Source: Pseudorasbora parva (taxonomy: Eukaryota > Chordata > Actinopteri > Cypriniformes > Gobionidae). Taken from it: a DNA stretch of 64,000 nucleotides. How positions within the stretch are numbered: position 1 is the stretch's first letter; every line of letters starts with the position of its first letter. The translations under genes were made by a program, and so were the position numbers. Below are positions 58,861-64,000 of the stretch, one piece after another. Below the pieces are notes generated by a model. That model saw only the letters and a list, made by a program, of their open reading frames with translations, had not been told where the DNA came from and ran no database searches. Location: assembly GCF_024679245.1 (NCBI RefSeq), contig NC_090191.1, forward strand, positions 36,227,451-36,291,450, written 5' to 3'.

Positions 58861-59896
58861 AAAAAAAGTGTTCTTTGAAAAACCAAGCTAAATTGTATTA
58901 TTCCACTGTGGAAACAAGTGAATTGTGGATCGTAGGTCCTCTTTAAGCATCACAGGAAAAGCTATATGAAAAATGTCAGAACACTGGAATGACACGAATT
59001 AGAATAAAATGTGTGTTATCCAGTCTGTAATCCCACAGAAGCTTGTGTGTGTTATCCATCTGCTAATATTAGGGCTGCACGATTAATCAAAATCGGACCG
59101 CAATCACGATTTGGGTAATGTGCGATTATGAAAGCTCAAAGGCTGCGATTTTAATGTAATAATAAATGCCCAGTGTGTTAGCGAAGAGCGGCTCTGTTAT
59201 CAGGAGTAAACGCTGCTCCGTCTGAAAGACTGAGTTTGAGTCGCTTACAACGTGCGTTTGAAAAAGCAACAGGAGTCGAACATCTTCACAAACTAGTGAA
59301 GCGTTCATAAACCGGTTCAACAAAAGACAACGTTTAATAACATGTTTTACCTCACTTCGTATCATCATATCGTGGAGTGTTTGAGCTGATGTGGCTTCTC
59401 ATCACAGAATGAGGCAGACGATGCATTATTTTATAGTATCATATACAGTGATGAAGTCTATGTCAATCAGCACTGCATTATAATATACTTTACTATTATG
59501 AAAATACCCTAGGCGGCTTGAAGAACTCAAATACACCCTATTTTGCTGCAGTCGTGTTTATTGTCGTCATGTTTAATAAAAGAGTTTCTATCTTCAGTTT
59601 ATTTGTCCTACAGCGTTGGATTCACTTAAGGGATTTCCTGAAAACGAATTACTTCTCTGAGGCAAATGTGGCTTTTCCACTCAAGCCCGGCCTTCAGTAT
59701 GAATTAAACTTTTGGTTAATAAATAAGAAGAAAAATAATACTTAATAAATGTAAAACTTTAATTAACTTAATAATACATTTATATGACAATCCATGTTTT
59801 TGTTCAATGTACAGGAGTTTTTTTCCCCCACAGTGGATGCACAATCATATTTCATATTAAAGACATAGACTTTAAGAAACTGCATATAAATATATA

Positions 59897-61426
59897 CAGG
59901 TCCTTCTCAAAAAATTAGCATATGTGATAAAAGTTCATTATTTTCCATAATATAATGATAAAAATTTAACTTTCATATATTTTAGATTCATTGCACACGA
60001 ACTGAAATATTTCAGGTCTTTTATTGTTTTAATACTGATGATTTTGGCATACAGCTCAAGAAAACCCAAAATTCATCTAAAAAAATTAGCATATTTCATC
60101 CGACCAATAAAAGAAAAGTGTTTTTAATACAAAAAAGTCAACCTTCAAATAATTATGTTCAATACTTGGTGGGGAATCCTTTTGCAGAAATGACTGCTTC
60201 AATGCGGCGTGGCATGGAGGCGATCAGCCTGTGGCACTGCTGAGGTGTTATGGAGGCCCAGGATGCTTTGATAGCGGCCTTAAGCTCATCCAGAGTGTTG
60301 GGTCGTGCGTCTCTCAACTTTCTCTTCCCAATATCCCACAGATTCTCTATGGGGTTCAGGTCAGCAGAGTTGGCAGGCCAATTGAGCACAGTAATACCAT
60401 GGTCAGTAAACCATTTACCAGTGGTTTTGGCACTGTGAGCAGGTGCCAGGTCGTGCTGAAAAACCAAATCTTCATCTCCATAAAGCTTTTCAGCAGATGG
60501 AAGCATGAAGTGCTCCAAAATCTCCTGATAGCTAGCTGCACTGACCCTGCCCTTGATAAAACACAGTGGACCAACACCAGCAGCTGACATGGCACCCCAG
60601 ACCATCACTGACTGTGGGTACTTGACACTGGACTTCAGGAATTTTGGCATTTCCTTCTCCCCAGTCTTCCTCCAGACTCTGACACCTTGATTTCCGAATG
60701 ACATGCAAAATTTGCTTCCATCTGAAAAAAGTACTTTGGACTACTGAGCAACAGTCCAGTGCTGCTTCTCTGTAGCCCAAAGTGGCTTGACCTGGGGAAT
60801 GCGGCACCTGTAGCCCATTTCCTGCACACGCTTGTGCATGGTGGCTCTGGATGTTTCTCCTCCAGACTCAGTCCACTGCTTCCGCAGGTCCCCCAAGGTC
60901 TGGAATCGGTCCTTCTCCACAATCTTCCTCAGGGTCCAGTCACCTCTTCTCGTTGTGCAGCGTTTTTTGCCACACTTTTTCCTTCCCACAGACTTCCCAC
61001 TGAGGTGCCTTGATACAGCACTCTGGGAACAGCCTATTCGTTCAGAAATTTCTTTCTGTGTCTTTCCCTCTCGCTTGAGGGTGTCAATGATGGCCTTCTG
61101 GACAGCAGTCCGGTCGGCAGTCTTACCCAAGATTGCGGTTTTGAGTAATGAACCAGGCTGGGAGTTTTTAAAAGCCTCAGGAATCTTTTGCAGGTGTTTA
61201 GAGTTAATTAGTTTATTCAGATGATTAGGTTAATGGCTTGTTTAAAGAATTTGGGAATTTGGGGTTTTCATGAGCTGTATGCCAAAAATATCAGTATTAA
61301 AACAATAAAAGACCTGAAATATTTCAGTTGGTGTGCAATGAATCCAAAATATATAAAAAAAATTATCATTACAATACGGAAAATAATGAAATTTTATCGC
61401 ATGCTATTTTAAAAAAAAAGGTCCTG
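59897..61426 (-). mobile_element. Tc1/mariner transposon (DD34E), full-length, nested in the hAT-like element
   Basis: Inverted repeats of about 150-180 bp. The left end CAGGTCCTTCTCAAAAAATT, TAGCATAT, CATTGCACACGAACTGAAAT and TTTTGGCATACAGCTCA recurs inverted on the right (GAGCTGTATGCCAAAA, GGTGTGCAATGAATCC). TA precedes the left end. The right outer end has decayed (AGGTCCTG instead of the expected AGGACCTG) and the flanking TA is lost there. It is a member of an abundant fish Tc1-like family. Confidence 0.9.
60159..61130 (-). pseudogene. Tc1-like transposase, inactivated
   Basis: One continuous frame of 972 bp broken only by a TAG at 60738-60740. The N-terminus has the helix-turn-helix segment TQKEISERIGCSQSAVSRHL and a basic GRKKCGKKR stretch. 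The catalytic core keeps the triad: Asp in LFSDGSKF, Asp in FQHDLAPAHS, and Glu in NPIENLWD with exactly 34 residues between the last two (DD34E). Three lesions: the usual ATG reads TTG, a stop replaces the Trp codon expected after TVAQ, and about a dozen residues seem missing before WATEKQHW compared with the family as I remember it. It is non-functional as it stands, but only lightly damaged. Confidence 0.9.
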
Positions 61427-62718
61427 TTGTCTGTATATGCTGTCTGCATATTAATAGGTAACCCAGCAGTTTTTTTGTAAAATAAGTTCTCTGCAAAATA
61501 TTGATAATCAGTGTTATATTTATTCTGACATACTCTATTTTTAATTTGTAATTACGAACTCTTATTTAAAAATATTTTTAACAATAATTAATCGTAATAA
61601 TTATTATTAGTCATAATATATAAACACAAAATGTTTTATACACACACTTTTCATTTGTAACAAAAAATAAATAAAAATAATAATAATCGCATTTTAAATT
61701 GCAATCGCAAATTTAACCAGAATAAATCACAATTATATATTTTCCCAAAATCGTGCAGCCCTAGCTAATATGTAACATGTATGTGTGTTATTCCAGACCC
61801 AGAATGCTCCCCCATCTGGAGCCTGAGTCATGATAAAAATGGGATATTGTGCCCTGGCATCCCTGCGGGTCCTTCTGAATCACTGTGTCAGCTCTACTGG
61901 GGGCGTGGCTCCAAGGCAATTACATGTGCTGAGGTGTTGAGAAGCCCCGCCCACTCAGATCCCTTGGTTCGGGTCATTACAGAATATTTTCTATAATGAA
62001 GGAATGGCCCATTGCTCTTCCACAACAACCAGCAAATCCCACAGGGAATCACGCAGGGTGGCCACTTACACAGGGCGTCCCACTTACACACAGCGCTAAC
62101 CCCCCTCACCCGCTCCACTCTCCCAGGGGGATTGAATACTATAGAAAGCAATAGCTAGCCCCAGGCCGAACACATACACATCCATGAAAACACACCAGAA
62201 CATCCCAGTCTAAGCTCTTCTATAGGCTCACTGAGCATTCAAGGGCACTTTAGACAGCACCCCTCTGGTGGCTCTGTTTCAAATCATTCACTTTTCACTA
62301 GGTTCATTGCAAAGAAGAAATGTATCACTTAAATTTAAGTGATATTAAACATTGCATAAAGATGATTTGACTTATTTTGGGGAACGTAAATGTATTTCAT
62401 TTCCACCCCCAAGATTCTTGTAATTACTGTAATGGGAAAAAAACAGTACAGCAACAAAATTACATATAGATATATGTATTTGTTTAACAGAAACTGAGAA
62501 TACGGAAAGGGGGAATAGTTATTTGTTATTAATAAATATTATATATTTATATAATATAACTTATATTGCAAAATGCACTTATTGTATATAATATTTACTA
62601 AAACTTACAGTGTTACAGTTAATGGGCGATGCAATAAAATACCATAAATCAGGCCCTTTATTATTGGTCTTAAAAAAAATCATCTGCATGAAAATTTCTT
62701 ATATTTTTATTAGGGCTG

Positions 62719-62828
62719 TCAAATGATTAAATCACATCCAAAATAAAAGTTTGTGTTTATACAATATGTGTACTGCATAATATAATTATTATTTATATTT
62801 GAATACACACACATACATACATGTATGT

Positions 62829-62894
<66 letters not shown>

Positions 62895-62939
62895 ACATAT
62901 AAACAAACAAACTTATTTTGGATGTGATTAATTGTTTGA
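62719..62939. mobile_element. palindromic MITE with a (GT)n centre
   Basis: The left arm TCAAATGATTAAATCACATC then CAAAATAAAAGTTTGTGTTT is mirrored on the right by AAACTTATTTTGGATGTGAT then TAATTGTTTGA. A GT array of about 63 bp (62830-62892) sits in the middle. The same left arm occurs at 21162 beside a (TA)n array. Confidence 0.75.
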
Positions 62940-64000
62940 TACTCATTTTTACTCTTATATTTTATATAAATGTTTTTATATTATTTGATGAATTAAGATC
63001 CAGAGATGATCCAAGATGTTCTTGAACTTCATAGAAATATGACTAGAGTCACAGGAGAATTCACACATAAATCCAAGTTTGAAGTAAAATTGTCACGCCT
63101 GACAGAAAACAGTGTATTTTTTTTTTTTTTAATGAGGGGGAACAGGGTTTTTTTTTTTTTTGCATTTTCTAAAAATTGCTAAAACTGGGCAAGCTGATTC
63201 ATAGATAATATCCACAGAAACTTACTTAAATAGTTTCAAAAATTAGTCATATTCCACCCTCAATCTATTTCAGGTTTGCAGTTAATCATATTTGTCTTGC
63301 GAAATGAAGACGGCACCAAAAAAATGCATTAAAAAAGTGTGGGTATTTCCACCCATTCAGCGTCTGTGTCTGTTTCCTCAAATGCCACGGCTGTCAAAAA
63401 CAACATTAGAGCAAAAAATATCATCTCTTAGTTCCTGTTAGCAGGTTAAAAAAAAATTAAGTCTTTAAGGAGGGCCATTGAGACTCTTACATGTCTTTGC
63501 CTTGATTTAATTAGCTGTAATTAATCCAATTGAGGGCTAATTGGCGTCTCATTGCAGTCACTGTGGGGGTTCATTCATATTTCATCAGTGGCTAAGAGTC
63601 ATTCTTCATTACTCTACATAAAAGCACCACTGGCCAGACTCCAATTAAACACTAAAACATGGATTTTGTTACTGGAAAAAGATCAAAAGCAACAAAAATA
63701 CGAAGACACTGAATATAAAATCCAAAATCCCTGTTGGGGTGTGAGTCCCACTTTAAAGTAACGGACATTGTGACAAAATCCACCGAGAAATCTCCACAAC
63801 CCAAGACAAGATCCCTGAAGAGAAAACACTCTAACAAGCTTCTTTTTTTCCTTTTTCTTTTTTGGGCTCTCATTGCTTACAATCTCTGAGCTTTGAATAT
63901 ATTTATCACTCTGATGAATTCCTTCAACCAGCTGACAAACAATCAACAGGAAACACTGAGCTCACCTTGACAGCCTGGTGACTATAAACCTGATAACCAA

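Larger units (their letters stand above)
58118..58946. mobile_element. non-autonomous DNA element with TTAAAGGGG ends, host of SINE copy 2
   Basis: The left end TTAAAGGGGTCCTATAGG pairs with the inverted right end TTAAAGAGGACCTACGATCC. Inside are the SINE at 58494-58743 and a (TA)n tract at 58817-58857. There is no transposase frame. Confidence 0.6.
59070..61763. mobile_element. hAT-like element with perfect 8-bp duplication, carrying a Tc1 insertion
   Basis: The left end TAGGGCTGCACGATTAATC is mirrored at the right as ATCGTGCAGCCCTA. GCTAATAT flanks both ends (59062-59069 and 61764-61771), a perfect 8-bp duplication as hAT elements make. The span is 2,694 bp, of which about 1,530 bp is the nested Tc1 element. 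The remaining 1.16 kb shows no recognisable hAT transposase. Confidence 0.85.

Overview
This window is vertebrate nuclear DNA, almost certainly from a teleost of the carp/zebrafish group. The signs are one multi-exon gene spread over tens of kilobases with GT/AG introns, an AT-rich background, very long (GT)n, (TA)n, (GGAT)n and (AAAT)n microsatellites, a relic of the zebrafish DANA/V-SINE type, tRNA-derived SINEs, and many Tc1/mariner and hAT-like DNA transposons. There are no operons, bacterial genes, CRISPR arrays or phage genes.

The only host gene I can support is on the minus strand: dock4 (dedicator of cytokinesis 4), a large Rac/Rap guanine-nucleotide exchange factor. I could place 23 consecutive coding exons, numbered 2 to 24 here, from 33657 down to 550. 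They total 2,561 coding bases, every junction keeps frame, and all have GT donors and AG acceptors. They encode the SH3 domain (exons 2-4), the DOCK N-terminal region (5-13), the DHR-1/C2 lipid-binding domain (14-17) and the start of the armadillo-like helical region (18-24). Exon 1, with the start codon, was not found and should lie above 64000. The catalytic DHR-2 domain and proline-rich tail should lie on the 3' side, below position 1. I cannot tell which fish paralogue this is.

Layout: 1-33.6 kb holds exons 24 to 2 and their introns. Introns 22, 13, 8, 7 and 2 are the large ones and are full of repeats. From 33.66 to 64.0 kb is intron 1 only, made mostly of transposable elements. Notable repeats: (a) a stack of nested DNA elements at 25.67-26.91 kb, one with a perfect 8-bp target-site duplication; (b) a hAT-like element at 59.07-61.76 kb with a perfect 8-bp duplication, carrying a Tc1 transposon whose transposase reading frame is interrupted by a single TAG; (c) two nearly identical tRNA-derived SINEs; (d) a dispersed repeat bracketed by (GT)n, present three times; (e) a 59-base perfect hairpin at 57.95 kb.

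I see no undescribed multi-gene system. The second-look value is in transposon nesting, fold-back structures and a few splicing details of dock4. Family assignments rest on remembered consensus sequences, not on a database search.
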